Below, in pieces: positions 48,201 through 58,726 of a stretch of 64,000 nt of DNA. Source of the stretch: Symsagittifera roscoffensis. Its lineage: Eukaryota > Xenacoelomorpha > Acoela > Convolutidae. The position numbers and the translations under genes were made by a program. The stretch lies in NCBI RefSeq assembly GCF_963678635.1, contig NC_087065.1, positions 14,326,019-14,390,018 of the forward strand, read 5' to 3'. Each line of letters starts with the position of its first letter. Position 1 is the first letter of the stretch. The notes under the pieces are model-generated. The model saw nothing but the letters and a program-made list of their open reading frames with translations, made no database searches and was not told the origin of the DNA.

Positions 48201-49927
48201 CAAAAAATGAGCTTGTTTGGGGCCATAAGTTTTTTTTCTACCAAAATTTAGGGATCAGCCGCTTAAAGGGGAGATCCCCATGATTTGTTCTTTTGATTGA
48301 AATCTTCATCTCCGATTTGCGCATTCAATATTTGAGAAAATTGAAAAATTCAAAACAAATGTCAAAAATCACCCTACTGACACTTTCGAAGGCCGTAAAA
48401 CGTGGGGTAAAATGAAAAAAGACTAGTGAAAAATGCAGGCACATATGCTATTAAATTGCCTATGCTTGAATAGGCTTAAATATGATTAAATGAAATATAC
48501 CAAACGAACAATTTATTAGCGGCTTAGGTTGGAAATGTTTTTCGTAATTATACCTTACGCTTCGCTTGTGTAAACAAGGATAACTGTTACAGGGCAAGTA
48601 GAACAGAATGTTCTGACCATAGTCTTGAATAAAAACAACAAAAAAAGTTTTTCAAATTAGTGTCGTTGTTTCTGCGTGGTGTGATGAAAGGATATCAACA
48701 AAAAATGGAGTTAAGGCATACTCGACAGTCATAGTCATAGTAAAATAAGCAAATTAGAAACCAATTTTTGGTAGAAAATGACTAAGAAAACAAAATAAAT
48801 CAAAATCAAATTTCTTAAAATCTTGCAATTTTTTCCAGTGTTTTTGAATTTTTGATTCCTAATAGACGCTTAAAAACTCTAACAAAATAAATTTACTTGA
48901 AAAAAACTAACTTTACCCGGCTTAAATTAAGCCACTGAAAGCTATAAAGCTATTAAAACCGCTATTGTAAGCCTGCTCGCTCGCTTTATTTGCTCGAATT
49001 AAGACAAAAAAAAGTTACATACCGGGACAACTTTTTGTAAATTTTTAATGCCGTTCAAATCACGACTAAACGGGCTTTAATATGATATTTCACTCGAACA
49101 TTTCCAATAATTATTTATGGTGCCTGATTTTGCATGAAAAACAAAGAAAAAAAAACAAAAACACTCGAATACAAAGTTCCTCCGCATTTTTCAATTAGTC
49201 GGAAAAAAAACTATTCCTCAAGTTACAGAGCAGTAGGAACATTTCGGACTTCGCCTATAAAAGGAATATGAAACCAATATTTCAGTTGGTATATGAAACC
49301 ACTTCGCCTAAAATGGCATATGAAACCAAGGTTTTTTCAGTTAGGCATAGTGTAGAAGGCTAATTGATCAAGTTCAGTAAAAATTCTAAATATTAAACTG
49401 AGGCAAACTTTGGCATCATCATGGCATCATCAATCCAGCCAAAACGCCACGTATTTTATTCCATTCCCACATTTTGTTTGAACTTTGCAGAGTAGTTACG
49501 ATCCCAATAAACCAAATCATATTTAGCGATACTTAAGATAGTAAAATCGATTAAAACATTGGAGAATAATAAACCATTCATCGTAACTTGAATCATATAC
49601 GAAATTTGAATAAGAAAAAAAACTGCCAGCTACCAAAGCTGCAAAAGGTTTGATCCAAAACCAGGCATTAAGTAAACATATGTGCCTGATTGAATGTTAA
49701 ACTTTGTACTGACCTGTTAGAATGAATGTAGCCACAGTTGAAATGAATCCAGCCAAGAATGAGTTGAAGGGAAATGATCCAACTAGCAACTGGTATATGA
49801 ACTGGATGATTCCAGTGGCCAAGACATATGCCAGAAAACAGTCGATTAGCTTCAGTTTCCGACTAGTGCCTCTGTCGTATTCAGTCCACATGCTAACTAC
49901 TGCATCTTTCAAGGTCGAAGAAGACAT
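42259..49927 (-). CDS. DAD1: Oligosaccharyltransferase subunit DAD1
   Basis: Small integral-membrane subunit of the ER oligosaccharyltransferase, needed for N-glycosylation. Exon 1 is 49714-49927 (ATG at 49927) and exon 2 is 42259-42386, joined in phase 1 (GTCAGT donor, TTTAG acceptor) over a 7,327-bp intron. The spliced protein is 113 residues, identical in length to human DAD1. Conserved parts: [31 protein letters not shown] and, in exon 2, [26 protein letters not shown] and [12 protein letters not shown] at the C-terminus. Hydrophobic segments are as in the family. The intron carries, on the other strand, the Hsp70 pseudogene at 45709-47646, a hAT MITE at 42703-43023 and several dispersed repeats. 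The exon 2 assignment is certain by sequence; linkage to exon 1 follows from phase, order and strand. Confidence 0.94.
42703..43023. mobile_element. hAT-type MITE, variant ends (copy 6, DAD1 intron)
   Basis: 321-bp element with ends AAGTAGCGTGCTGAGG and CGCGCACGCCACTG (inverted repeats of a different subfamily). It is flanked by 8-mers GAAGGACA (42695-42702) and GAAAGACA (43024-43031), one mismatch. Inside it shares the family blocks (GATATCCATTTTTGGCTGACC, GAAGGCGCC, GGAGGGAGCGCGCC, TTTGCCTGCGGCG). Confidence 0.78.
43290..43460. repeat. GTTAATAAC / TTAAGCAGG inverted and direct repeats
   Basis: Repeated TGTTAATAAC, GTTATTTAC and TTAAGCAGG(G) words, with TACCCTGCTTAAACCCT facing AGGGTTTAAGCAGGGTA at about 43367-43411 as an imperfect palindrome. 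It might be the remnant of a palindromic element. Two copies of the GGTTGCTGT-type repeat follow at 43864 and 43981. Confidence 0.5.
45335..45530 (+). promoter_or_regulatory. Heat-shock promoter of the Hsp70 pseudogene
   Basis: Heat-shock elements built of alternating GAA/TTC: GAACATTC at 45335-45342, GAACATTC then CGAA at 45407-45418, a perfect three-unit TTCCGGAACATTC at 45473-45485 and TTCTAGAA at 45499-45506. A TATAAAT box follows at 45524-45530, about 180 bases before the ATG. HSF binding is inferred from these matches. The promoter looks better preserved than the 5' coding part. Confidence 0.75.
45709..47646 (+). pseudogene. Inducible-type cytosolic Hsp70, frameshifted
   Basis: Intronless Hsp70 homologue on the opposite strand within the DAD1 intron. 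The frame starts [14 protein letters not shown], but a 20-bp tandem duplication (45733-45752 repeated at 45753-45772) shifts it. The correct frame then gives [19 protein letters not shown] missing T at about 45934 shifts it again (after NPNNTI), and a net 4-base loss at about 46138-46142 (after AYLG) a third time. From 46204 the frame is open to the end ([51 protein letters not shown] and the terminal EEVD). A 15-base in-frame loss at about 46311 removes LIFDL before GGGTFDVS, taking out part of the phosphate-binding motif of the ATPase. Four lesions in the first third and none later. EEVD marks it as a cytosolic type. Confidence 0.88.
47700..49690. repeat. Repeat-rich part of the DAD1 intron
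   Basis: No gene recognised. About 48180-48420 resembles a unit of the tandem array at 33900-34750. About 48560-49210 is a longer relative of the dispersed repeat at 3430-3780 (GGTGTGATGAAAGGAT and GCCTGATTTT blocks). Confidence 0.5.
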
Positions 49928-50819
49928 GACTGTTTGCTGAAAAGATTGAATATATTGTAAGTACTGCTTGGATTACTGCTGCGTTCAATATTCTACCAAG
50001 ATAATCCGGGTTGTATAGCAGTCAGCAACAGATCTGAAAAATCTGTTTGTACAAGTCATATTTCTTGTCCAAATTCATGATGGCTTTCATGCCACAAAAA
50101 GCGACTTATCGATCACACAAAAAAAATCTTTACATTCAGCTACGTTTTCCTTCGCAGAAAGGAGCCGTAAAGAAAGATGCATGCGATCGATTGAGACAAA
50201 ATTAGATGAGAAATTAACAGAAATTAGGATCCATTTTCAATTTAGTTTCGGCCAATTTTGACTACCCAAAGGAAAGCTCACATGGGATCAAGTATGGTAA
50301 CATATTATACCTCTTTTGGTCGTTATTTGGATTCTTAAAAAAATCAAAATTATCTCAGTATCGAGAAAAACTGGTCTGAACATTTTCGGTTTTCAGACTA
50401 ATTTAGAGACAAAATTTGATAAGAGGCTGGTCTTCCAGAACAATTTGAAAAAAATTTCAATAAATTTCTGCTTACCACTTCTTCTTCTTCTTTCGTTTTA
50501 TTTCAACTAATTCAGTCACCTTAATGTGAATAAAAATTAACACTAAATTTAAAAAAATGAAACATTTTTCAAAGAACATTCGATTTTTTTGTTAATATTT
50601 TTTTTCTTTGTCTTTACTTCTGAATGCTTTTTCTTGAACAATTTTGGTCGGTGAAACTTGCATATCAACTAGGGAGAAAAAAGAAGAGTACGAAAGGAAG
50701 AAATAATAAGTCGAACCAAAATTTTACTGTGGCCAACAGACGGTATTCAAGCAAAGCATATGATAGACACCATTATAATAAAAACTAACCCTGGATTGGG
50801 TAATAATTATTTTTACTTC
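49928..50819. other. Non-coding region 5' of DAD1
   Basis: No gene recognised; it should hold the DAD1 promoter. The open frames in it are short and AT-rich. Confidence 0.4.
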
Positions 50820-50827
50820 GCCAGAAA

Positions 50828-51719
50828 GGGGCAGTACAACAGTGCCGAAGTACAACAGTGCCGAAAATCAAAACTTCTTTCAACAGTGCCGAAAATGAAA
50901 ACTTTGTTCAACAGTGCCGAAAATTTGAACAAATTTCAACATATTAAGTGCGGCAATCAAAAGTTAAACATCGATCGTTTACAATCTTAAGTGGCATTTA
51001 AGGATTTTGGTCGAGAAAATAATTGTTTAATTTGCTGTTGCAGACATTTTGGCGCCAAAATTGAAGTGATTTTCTTTGATATTTAGCGTCAGTAATTTCC
51101 CGCTCTTTAGAAAATGCGTGTAAATGATTCTGAAATTTTCCCGCCTTTTTCGGCACTGTCACATCCCTAAATTCCATTTATGGGTGTGATTCATTATTTG
51201 ACCCAACCAAATTACTTCAAGGCCCTAATTGGTATTTACGACCATGAACTGTATTTTCTGTGAGACAACAAGAAGATGTCAACGAAGGGACAAGCAAATA
51301 TCATTACGAAGAAACAGCAAGTAAACATTTGAACTCAAATAATAAACTCCAAAAAAGGCTTGGCGATGAAAAACAGAGTGGCCAACCTTTGCTGAAAACT
51401 TTGTTTAATAAATTTGATGAAAGTATACAATAACATATACTCTTGGTTTATAAACTTTGTAAAATCACTCGAGAGATATCCGCGAGTGACCAGCTTGATT
51501 CGAAATTAAAGCCTCTGCCTAAAATATCTTTCTCTGTCCTTTGAGTTTTCAAGAGGAATACCGCCCTGCGAACTGAAAGACATCCGATTATCTCTCGAGC
51601 ATAGAACTTTCCTCGTCATTTGGAAAGCGATTAAATAACAAACTCAGTAATACTCAGAGCAATCTTCAGAGACCTCATAGTAAAAAATACGGGATGCGAC
51701 AGGCACTGTTGAACGCCCC
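50828..51719. mobile_element. Putative TIR element with CAACAGTGCCGAA subrepeats
   Basis: The left end GGGGCAGTACAACAGTGCC and the right end, read in reverse, GGGGCGTTCAACAGTGCC are inverted repeats. At the left CAACAGTGCCGAA recurs four times (50837-50925), and an inverted TTCGGCACTGT is inside at about 51150. The flanks GCCAGAAA (50820-50827) and GCTAGAAA (51721-51728) match in 7 of 8 bases, which could be an aged target duplication, though one extra T lies at the right junction. No transposase is visible; non-autonomous. Confidence 0.55.
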
Positions 51720-51885
51720 TGCTAGAAATTCAAACTTTGACAGTTGTAATGCGCAGATATAAGCAAAAATCAATTATAAAAAACTTCAAGTAAAAAATAG
51801 ATGTTTTTGATTTTATCATCTCCCAACACATCTACGTTAAGTACAAAGTGGTATGTTTCTCATCTATTACCGCACTAATAAGACC

Positions 51886-52408
51886 AACAAGACTGCTCGT
51901 ATCAGGGCCAAGCCCTGAATGTTCAGACTGCCCTTTAAGGTTTATGGAGCAGTAATAACATTAGAAAATTCAATGAAATAAAACAAAATGAAAAAAAAAA
52001 GTTCTAAAATTTAAAATTTTTTATGAAAATCATCCCCCACACGCCATATAAAATACAAAAGAATAAATTTCGCTCCTTGTAACAAACCAATTATGGCAAA
52101 CAAGCTTCTTTTAACCAATTTGGAACGATTTCTAAGACGGATTAACTCTCCGCTTACGCGTTAATAGCGCGAAATTTATCGCGCGTTAATTGTCCCAAAT
52201 TGGCCAAAATGGCAATCTTTAAACCCCAGTAGCTTTACGAAAAATGATCACAGGTGAAATATCTTTTCAAATTTGAGCTCAGGGCAACAATACCTTTCAA
52301 ATGATATAAAAATTCCGTCAAAAAGGCTAGTTAAAAAGTCGAAGTTTGTCTGAAGAAAAAAAACCCACCCCGAGCACACATTCCGTTACTTTCGTATCGA
52401 AAGCCGGA
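51886..52408 (-). repeat. Dispersed repeat, copy B (inverted partner of 30727-31253)
   Basis: Reverse-oriented copy of the NDUFB5-intron repeat, sharing both ends (AAGACTGCTCGTATCAGGGC at the left, CGTATCGAAAGCCGGA at the right). A few substitutions and short indels distinguish the copies. Confidence 0.8.
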
Positions 52409-53784
52409 ACAAAAAGCTTGAAACAAGCAGCTTGAAAATAAGTCAACTTGAAAAATTTCATATCCCATAATTGACCAAAAAAAGCTGAGAGATAAAAATT
52501 ACTTCTGAATTTCAGCTTTAAGCATTGTTGTCCCTTTGATGGCACCAGAACTTTCTTTTGAGCTGGCTCGTTAAAAACCGAAATTAACGTCACTTTCTTA
52601 TTCTGAATTAATATCCGCAGCATCGATTGCACTTGAAAACAGGTCTTTACGCATATAATGCAAAGAACTGAACGCGACAATTGCAAACAAAATACTCGAC
52701 CCGAAAAAGAGTGAAATTGTTTTAACAGAAGTGTTTGCTTGTATATAAAAAAAAGAATTTGATTTTTGAATCAAAAAGTCAAACTCCATTTCTCCGTCAT
52801 GTAAAAGAAAGAAACGTTAAATTTTTTGATTTCACACTAGAACTTTCACGGGAAGGTCAGATGATTCAACTACTTACAAAAAAAAGAAGTGAAAAGTTCA
52901 AAAAAGCCTAAGATATTTAGAGGTCGCCACTTTTAAGTATTTGTTTCCAGCTAACTGAACCACAGTATTAAAAAGAATGACAAAGATATCGAAAAGAAAA
53001 AAATTGCTGTTGTGCAAGTATTCCGCAAAATTCCGACCACAAATATCTTGACAAAAAAAGAAATGAATTATCTTTCCCAAAACTTTTTTCGGATCATGTG
53101 AACAAAAGAATTTTCGGAGGAAGACTTTAGAAGCGGTCACCAAAATGTTATATAGAGATGAATTGAAGCTTCGTATCATTTGTGATACAATGCAAGCGCA
53201 GTATTGCAATCTTGCCATTAGAAATTGAGAGGGAAATCACAAAATCTGAAAAACGTTTTTGCGAAATGTTATTTCAAAAAACAGTCAAAAAAGACAATAG
53301 TAACAGTAAAAAATAACAGTACTAACTAAGCTGTTAGTTTTAACCGAGCGTCCACTAAGCCAAGAGCAAGTAAGAAGACGCCCATTGAGCCGATAACAAA
53401 AAATGCCATAAAACAAATTTTCGTTATAAAAAGTGATAATTTTGAGCAATTAAGATTCAAAACTTTGAAATCTTGAAACACAAACTACCTGATTTTTCAA
53501 AAGAAAAAAGTTAATAATTTTTGCTATTGAAGCTATCTTAAATAAGGTAACTTAGCCGATAAAATAAAATCGGAACACAATTAGGTCGACTCAAGCTTTA
53601 AAGCGGAGAAAAAACGAAAGGAAAGCCAAAGAAAATATGGAACATCGGAGCTATTAACTTACCCCGACATACTTTATTACAAATTACTGAAGGAATTAAA
53701 AAACAATCGCTAAAACAAATGAAGAATCCAAAAACTCCAGTTTTCCCGCAAAAAAAATCAATTTCATACATGCTGGAAAAAATA

Positions 53785-53855
53785 AGGTACACCCGGGACT
53801 CGAACCCTCAACCTAAGGCTACAAAAGCAACCGCGTTCATCTAGACTAAATGGGA
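53785..53855 (-). repeat. tRNA-derived SINE-like head
   Basis: The minus strand reads TTTAGTCTAGATGAACGCGG (A-box-like), GCTTTTGTAGCC (anticodon-arm-like) and GAGGGTTCGAGTCCCGG (near-perfect B box). The 5' and 3' acceptor halves do not pair, so it is taken as a tRNA-derived repeat. Confidence 0.5.
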
Positions 53856-54117
53856 ACAAAACTGATAGTTTACACTTGCTCTCTCAAATGTAAAGAGGAT
53901 CTCACGATAGGAAAAAAAATTTAGCTTGTAAATTTTTATGCATCTCGGATTTCAACACCTGAAGACGTGAACACTTGAAGACATGAGACAAGGTTTTGGG
54001 GATTCAGACTACCTGAACAAAAACGAGGTTTAAGTATTTGTTTTGAGCAAAAACTTTCCTGCTATTAAATTATTCTTCGTTTACAGTAAACTTATTTCAA
54101 AAATTTCTATCAAAATA

Positions 54118-54158
54118 TAACACAGAGGCGAAGCAGAGCTTCGCACCAGTTACGATAC
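54118..54158 (+). repeat. GCGAAGC hairpin repeat
   Basis: AACACAGAGGCGAAGCAGAGC then TTCGCACCAGTTACGATAC: perfect 7-bp stem, same family as 24881-24910 and 33549-33585. Confidence 0.65.
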
Positions 54159-55914
54159 ATCACAAAAAAGTAGAAATAAAAAAAATCGAAAAATTTTTAG
54201 AGATAAAAAAAACTAGATCAATCAAAATGATTAAAGCTAGTTTTCAAAAATCACGCCACGACAAAAGTATGTGAAACAAGCAAAGGAAGTAAACATAGAG
54301 TAAACGAGCATCATAGAGAATTACGTGAACCGTACAACATTTTGACTCATAACCAAAATTCATACGTCCAAAATTTGATAGCAGTTTGCATATCTTTTTA
54401 CACTAGTGTTCAAATTTTTACAGAAGTATAAAAACTATTTTTCCAATTAACGCACACAAATTTGCTCTTCAATGCGCGACTTGAATTGGGAAAGAGCGAT
54501 TTGACCGTTTTCCAATGCGCCTTTGTAGAAACAAAAACATGACATCGAAAATTAAACTTGTTTATCAAAACAGATTTCAACTTAAATGCAAAGTTTTTAT
54601 TTGAAATAATTGATTTTTCCTCTTCAAAATTTTTGCAGGCTCGCCAAATTCTTTTAAAAAACCGGGATAAAGCATGAGTTTCCGCAGCTCTTCAGTTAAA
54701 CTAACTTAACCTCGAAGGACGTCGAAAGTCGTATCATCTCAAAGAACTGCTACTCGCGAGTAAATATTAAAAACAATAACTTGCAGCTGTGATGTCGGTG
54801 TCATGAAAATTGGTCTAGTTGTTCCGACCATTGAAAACTATTCGGGTGCGTTTTAGTTTTTTTTCAACTGTTCGTTTTCCACGCAATATCAGGAACCACA
54901 AATAACTATCTGAATGTGTCGAGTGAACGACAGTAAAAACACTAACAATTTTCTCTGGTGTCGAGAAAAACCAGCTTGAAATTTTTGTCTAATTCCAGCG
55001 AGTTTGTCTAAATTTGTTCGTCTAATTTCCAGCAAAAGAGCAGGTCTACATTAGCTTATTTATGCTTAATTTAAGCCTTGAAAGTTTTGTTTTGCCAAAT
55101 AGACTTGGTTTTTGGAGTTTTTAGCGCCATCTGAGGAATCAAATTTTCAAAAATTCAAACCATTTCAGAAAAAAAAACTATGGTCGGGACATTCTGTGCT
55201 TTTCGCACAGTAACCAGCTATCCTTGCTATGTTTTGTGTTCGATCGCTATGTTTTCAACCGCGTTCAGACAATTCGGCCACAGACAATTCAGCCAATTTC
55301 AAATTCAGACAATTCAGTCAAAATGAGTGAGACAATTCGGCCAAAGACTATTCAGACAGTTTTAAAGTTTTGAAACGTGCGCGCAAAAACTTTTCACATG
55401 CGGCGAACCATCAAAGCTTTCATTAGACGACTTATAAGTAATTCCTTTCAAATGCACATCATAAAACAATTAAAATAAACAGAACCAAAAATGCCTAAGC
55501 ATAAATAAAACTTTATTCAACTCATTATGTTTCCAATTTTGGAATAACAGTTAAGCAAAAATCGAACTCTACAAAAAACTGCGCAATACTTAAAAGTTAT
55601 TCAATTTACACGACAGCAGACCCGAAATTGGGAATTTACAGGCGGTCTAAAAGGATATCAGTTAAAGGGCTGACCACCCCTACCACGTACTGGCCACACA
55701 GTTACGCTGATATTCTTATCATGCCTTAGGCGGGGGAGGGTGCAACCGCCTATCAGGTAATTTGGGTAGTTGGTTGAAACTAATTTGATACTTAAACTTT
55801 TTTAAAAGATAAACTAATTGCGATTAAAATATTGACCAAACAGAAACCAGTACCGCGTTTAGCGCCTACTTTTTGCAGTTAAATGGTCCATTGACACAAT
55901 TAACATTGATTAAT

Positions 55915-56617
55915 TTTCATTAGTAAGTAGCTTGAACAACTGGTTGATTAGTATCCGAATTATTCTCATTCATTCACTTTTAGCAAAAGTTGACGTAAAA
56001 AGGAATTCGTAATATCTGAACGCGGAAAAAAACATCTTTGTCTCGACGGTTATAGATACCGTGAAAAAAAAAACTTAAGAACGGTCTCATTAAATGGCAA
56101 TGTACATTTGGAAATTGTAGAGCAGTGGATTATTTGGACGAACAGCAAGAATTTACCTTAAAAACCGAGCACGCTCATTTACCGAGCCCCTCAAAAATTC
56201 AAGCCAAGAAATTTGCTAATGAAGTTCGAGAAAAAGCCGCAAACACCGGTAACGCTCCCGGACAGATTGTTTTCAACGCCCAAATTGACCTGCCTCTTTA
56301 TGCAGCGCCCACATTACCGAGTTACTCAACATCCCTTCGAAGTATAAACCGAATCAGGCAGCAAGCTTTGGAAACAATGCCAAAACCAAAAAACCTTGAG
56401 AGCGTCGACGAAATTCCTGAACCTCTCAAACTCACACACAGCGGTGATACGTTCCTGTATTTTGATTCTGGTAAGTCGGCCAGTCGAGTTTTGGTTTTTG
56501 CAACACTACCAGCGTTTGATTTGCTTTCTCAGTCGGAAATCTGTCATTGCGATGGAACGTTTTCAGTGGCACCAGACGTCTTTTACCAAGTTTATACTAT
56601 TCATGGTGTAATCGAAA
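55915..56617 (+). repeat. Left arm of MULE-internal inverted repeat (transposase 5' half)
   Basis: 703 bp, matching 56810-57512 in reverse with few substitutions (for example Tyr/Phe and Leu/Ile changes in the encoded protein). It encodes the FLYWCH-type zinc finger (WQCTFGNCRA ... HAH) and the start of the MULE domain (LPAFDLLSQSEICHCDGTFS, VFYQVYTIHGVIE). A run of ten A at 56064-56073 puts the GKKHLCLDGYRYR part out of frame with the rest, in both arms alike. Confidence 0.9.
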
Positions 56618-57512
56618 AGTTGCTTGGCCCAGGTGGAAGAAACAGAATTGAATTTCTGTATCAGGCTGCATTTTTTTATGGCGTTGCGAACAGCGGCTTC
56701 AAAGTCAATGACTACTTTTTTCCAAATTGCTCTAAGCAGCCAAAAAGTTTTTCGTAAGTGTCTTGCGTCTTATTGGGCAGCAGAGCATACACCAAGGGTA
56801 TAACTGCCGTTTCGATTACACCATGAATAGTATAAACTTGGTAAAAGACGTCTGGTGCCACTGAAAACGTTCCATCGCAATGACAGATTTCCGACTGAGA
56901 AAGCAAATCAAACGCTGGTAGTGTTGCAAAAACTAAAACTCGACTGGCCGACTTACCAGAATCAAAATACAGGAACGTATCACCGCTGTGTGTGAGTTTG
57001 AGAGGTTCAGGAATTTCGTCGACGCTCTCAAGGTTTTTTGGTTTTGGCATTGTTTCCAAAGCTTGCTGCCTGATTCGGTTTATACTTCGAAGGGATGTTG
57101 AGTAACTCGGTATTGTGGGCGCTGCAAAAAGAGGCAGGTCAATTTGGGCGTTGAAAACAATCTGTCCGGGAGCGTTACCGGTGTTTGCGGCTTTTTCTCG
57201 AACTTCATTAGCAAATTTCTTGGCTTGAATTTTTGAGGGGCTCGGTAAATGAGCGTGCTCAGTTTTTAAGGTAAATTCTTGCTGTTCGTCCAAATAATCC
57301 ACTGCTCTACAATTTCCAAATGTACATTGCCATTTAATGAGACCGTTCTTAAGTTTTTTTTTTCACGGTATCTATAACCGTCGAGACAAAGATGTTTTTT
57401 TCCGCGTTCAGATATTACGAATTCCTTTTTACGTCAACTTTTGCTAAAAGTGAATGAATGAGAATGATTCGGATACTAATCAACCAGTTGTTCAAGCTAC
57501 TTACTAATGAAA
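56618..57512 (-). pseudogene. Inverted MULE transposase segment (5' half plus middle)
   Basis: On the minus strand the frame runs from the FLYWCH finger (about 57302) through the CDGTF motif, then past the arm boundary (56810) into the unique spacer with PLVYALLPNKTQDTYEKLF. After EQFGKK a one-base shift at about 56712 must be crossed to continue with VVIDFEAAVRNAIKKC, the conserved second acidic motif of MULE transposases, to STWAKQ at 56618. The protein continuation is found not to the left but on the plus strand at 57513, so this segment appears flipped in place. Confidence 0.85.
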
Positions 57513-57919
57513 CTTGGTTTTTCGCGCAAGTACATGGACGATGATGAGTTTCGACTGAATGTCAAAAAATGTTTTGCTTGGCATTCGTTCTCATTGACGA
57601 CGTTATTTTCGCTTTTGAGGCGCTCCGAAAAGAGGATCCCTCAGAGGAATTCCAGAGTCTGTCAGACTACTTCGAAGACACCTATATTGGTGCTTGTCGA
57701 GGAAATAGACGCGTCAAACCAAAGTTTGACATTGCCGATTGGAACGTTTTCAATCTGGTGCTCAGCGGAGAACCTCGTACGAGCAATACGTTGGAGGCAT
57801 GGAATGGCAGCTTCAATAAGTTCGTATCGACAAAGCATCCAGCCCTCCCCAAGTTGATCACACTATTCAAAGATGAGCAAAAAAACGCCGAAATTAATGT
57901 AGAGACTGATGTCCGGTGA
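57513..57919 (+). pseudogene. MULE transposase 3' part
   Basis: Reads LGFSRKYMDDDEFRLNVKKC, then after a one-base shift at about 57570 LAFVLIDDVIFAFEAL, ending SNTLEAWNGSFNKFV and a short C-terminus, stop at 57917-57919. It is the natural continuation of the segment that ends in STWAKQ at 56618 on the other strand. The N-x-x-E-x-W-N motif near the end is typical of animal FLYWCH/MULE proteins. Confidence 0.82.
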
Positions 57920-58194
57920 TATTATCAGAAAACAGAAGCCCAAGTATTCAATAGCAAATGATAAACTCGTTCAAAACGCAAAAAACTACAATCGAGACCA
58001 TATACAGGAGTATTTAAAACTGTGTACCTTCAATGTACATATTTCGTAAAACTTTATGCATAGCAAGTTTGTTTTGATCTTCGAAATTTGTTATTTGATG
58101 TTTTACATTTCTTTGGTAAACTGTTGAAAGCCTTCTGACTCTAATCAAATTAGAAAAGTTTTATTGTTCCCTTTTATCTTGTCTCTTTAATCTA
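57920..58194. other. MULE 3' non-coding part
   Basis: Untranslated AT-rich sequence between the transposase remnant and the right terminal inverted repeat. Confidence 0.5.
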
Positions 58195-58305
58195 AATCGG
58201 CCGAATTGTCTTTGGCTGAATTGTCTGAGTTTTTTTGGCTGAATTGTCTGTATTTTAAATCGGCTGAATTGTCTGTGGCTGAATTGTCTCTGCGCCGTTT
58301 TCAAC

Positions 58306-58726
58306 GTATAATTAAAAAATTAAACTTCTAGTTTAATAGCCTCTGACTCTCACTAAGCCTTCAGAAAAAGATAGAATCCTGATTTTCATTTACGGAACAC
58401 AGTTTGCCATACATGAAATTAGCGATGTACTATTTACAATTTGCTCTACCAGCAGCTCAAGGAATTGAAACAAATCAGCACAATTATCGTCATGAAAATA
58501 AACACAAGCGTTAAAATGAAACCAGTTTAAATCAAGTAATTTTGGCTATTTCAGATTATTAAAACTAAAACTTGATAATGCCATAGATGAAACGTATTTA
58601 AAAGTATTGATAATCAAAAATTTGTGTTTTGTTTACCACTACGACCTACAAAGATATCCAAACAATTGAACCATTCGGCAAATTTCAAAACTAATGGTCC
58701 AATTAGCTACCGAGTATCCATATTCG
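58306..58726. other. Region between MULE and MAP kinase
   Basis: No gene recognised. It contains the 3' flank of the MAP kinase gene, which is transcribed toward the MULE. Confidence 0.4.

Larger units (their letters stand above)
52409..55250. other. Intergenic region, no genes recognised
   Basis: It contains a tRNA-like repeat (53785-53855), a GCGAAGC hairpin (54118-54158) and copies of the short GTTGCTGTGC repeat near 53003 and, inverted, 55183. The open frames on the minus strand at 52327-53218 have no domain features. Confidence 0.45.
55260..58296 (+). mobile_element. MULE (Mutator-like) DNA transposon, internally rearranged
   Basis: 3,037-bp element bounded by a perfect 9-bp target duplication GTTTTCAAC (55251-55259 and 58297-58305), the length typical of Mutator-like elements. 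The long terminal inverted repeats (about 55260-55360 and 58195-58296) are built of AGACAATTCAGCCA-type subrepeats. Inside is a FLYWCH-MULE transposase in three separated pieces: 5' half (+) at 55915-56617, a second 5' half plus the middle (-) at 57512-56618, and the 3' part (+) at 57513-57919. Given the rearrangement and frameshifts it is almost certainly non-autonomous. Confidence 0.92.

Noticed and set aside
49722-49940. Plus-strand 72-residue frame at DAD1 exon 1
   Set aside because: Antisense shadow of the conserved DAD1 exon.
50837-50925. Regularly spaced short repeats resembling a CRISPR array
   Set aside because: Only four 13-bp repeats at uneven 15-35-bp spacing in an animal genome, best explained as transposon subterminal repeats.
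53785-53855. Functional tRNA gene on the minus strand
   Set aside because: The B box is good but the acceptor halves do not pair and the T stem pairs only in part; kept as a tRNA-derived repeat.
56125-57302. Two separate genes of 196-210 residues facing each other
   Set aside because: They are the inverted arms of one MULE transposase inside a single element bounded by a 9-bp target duplication.
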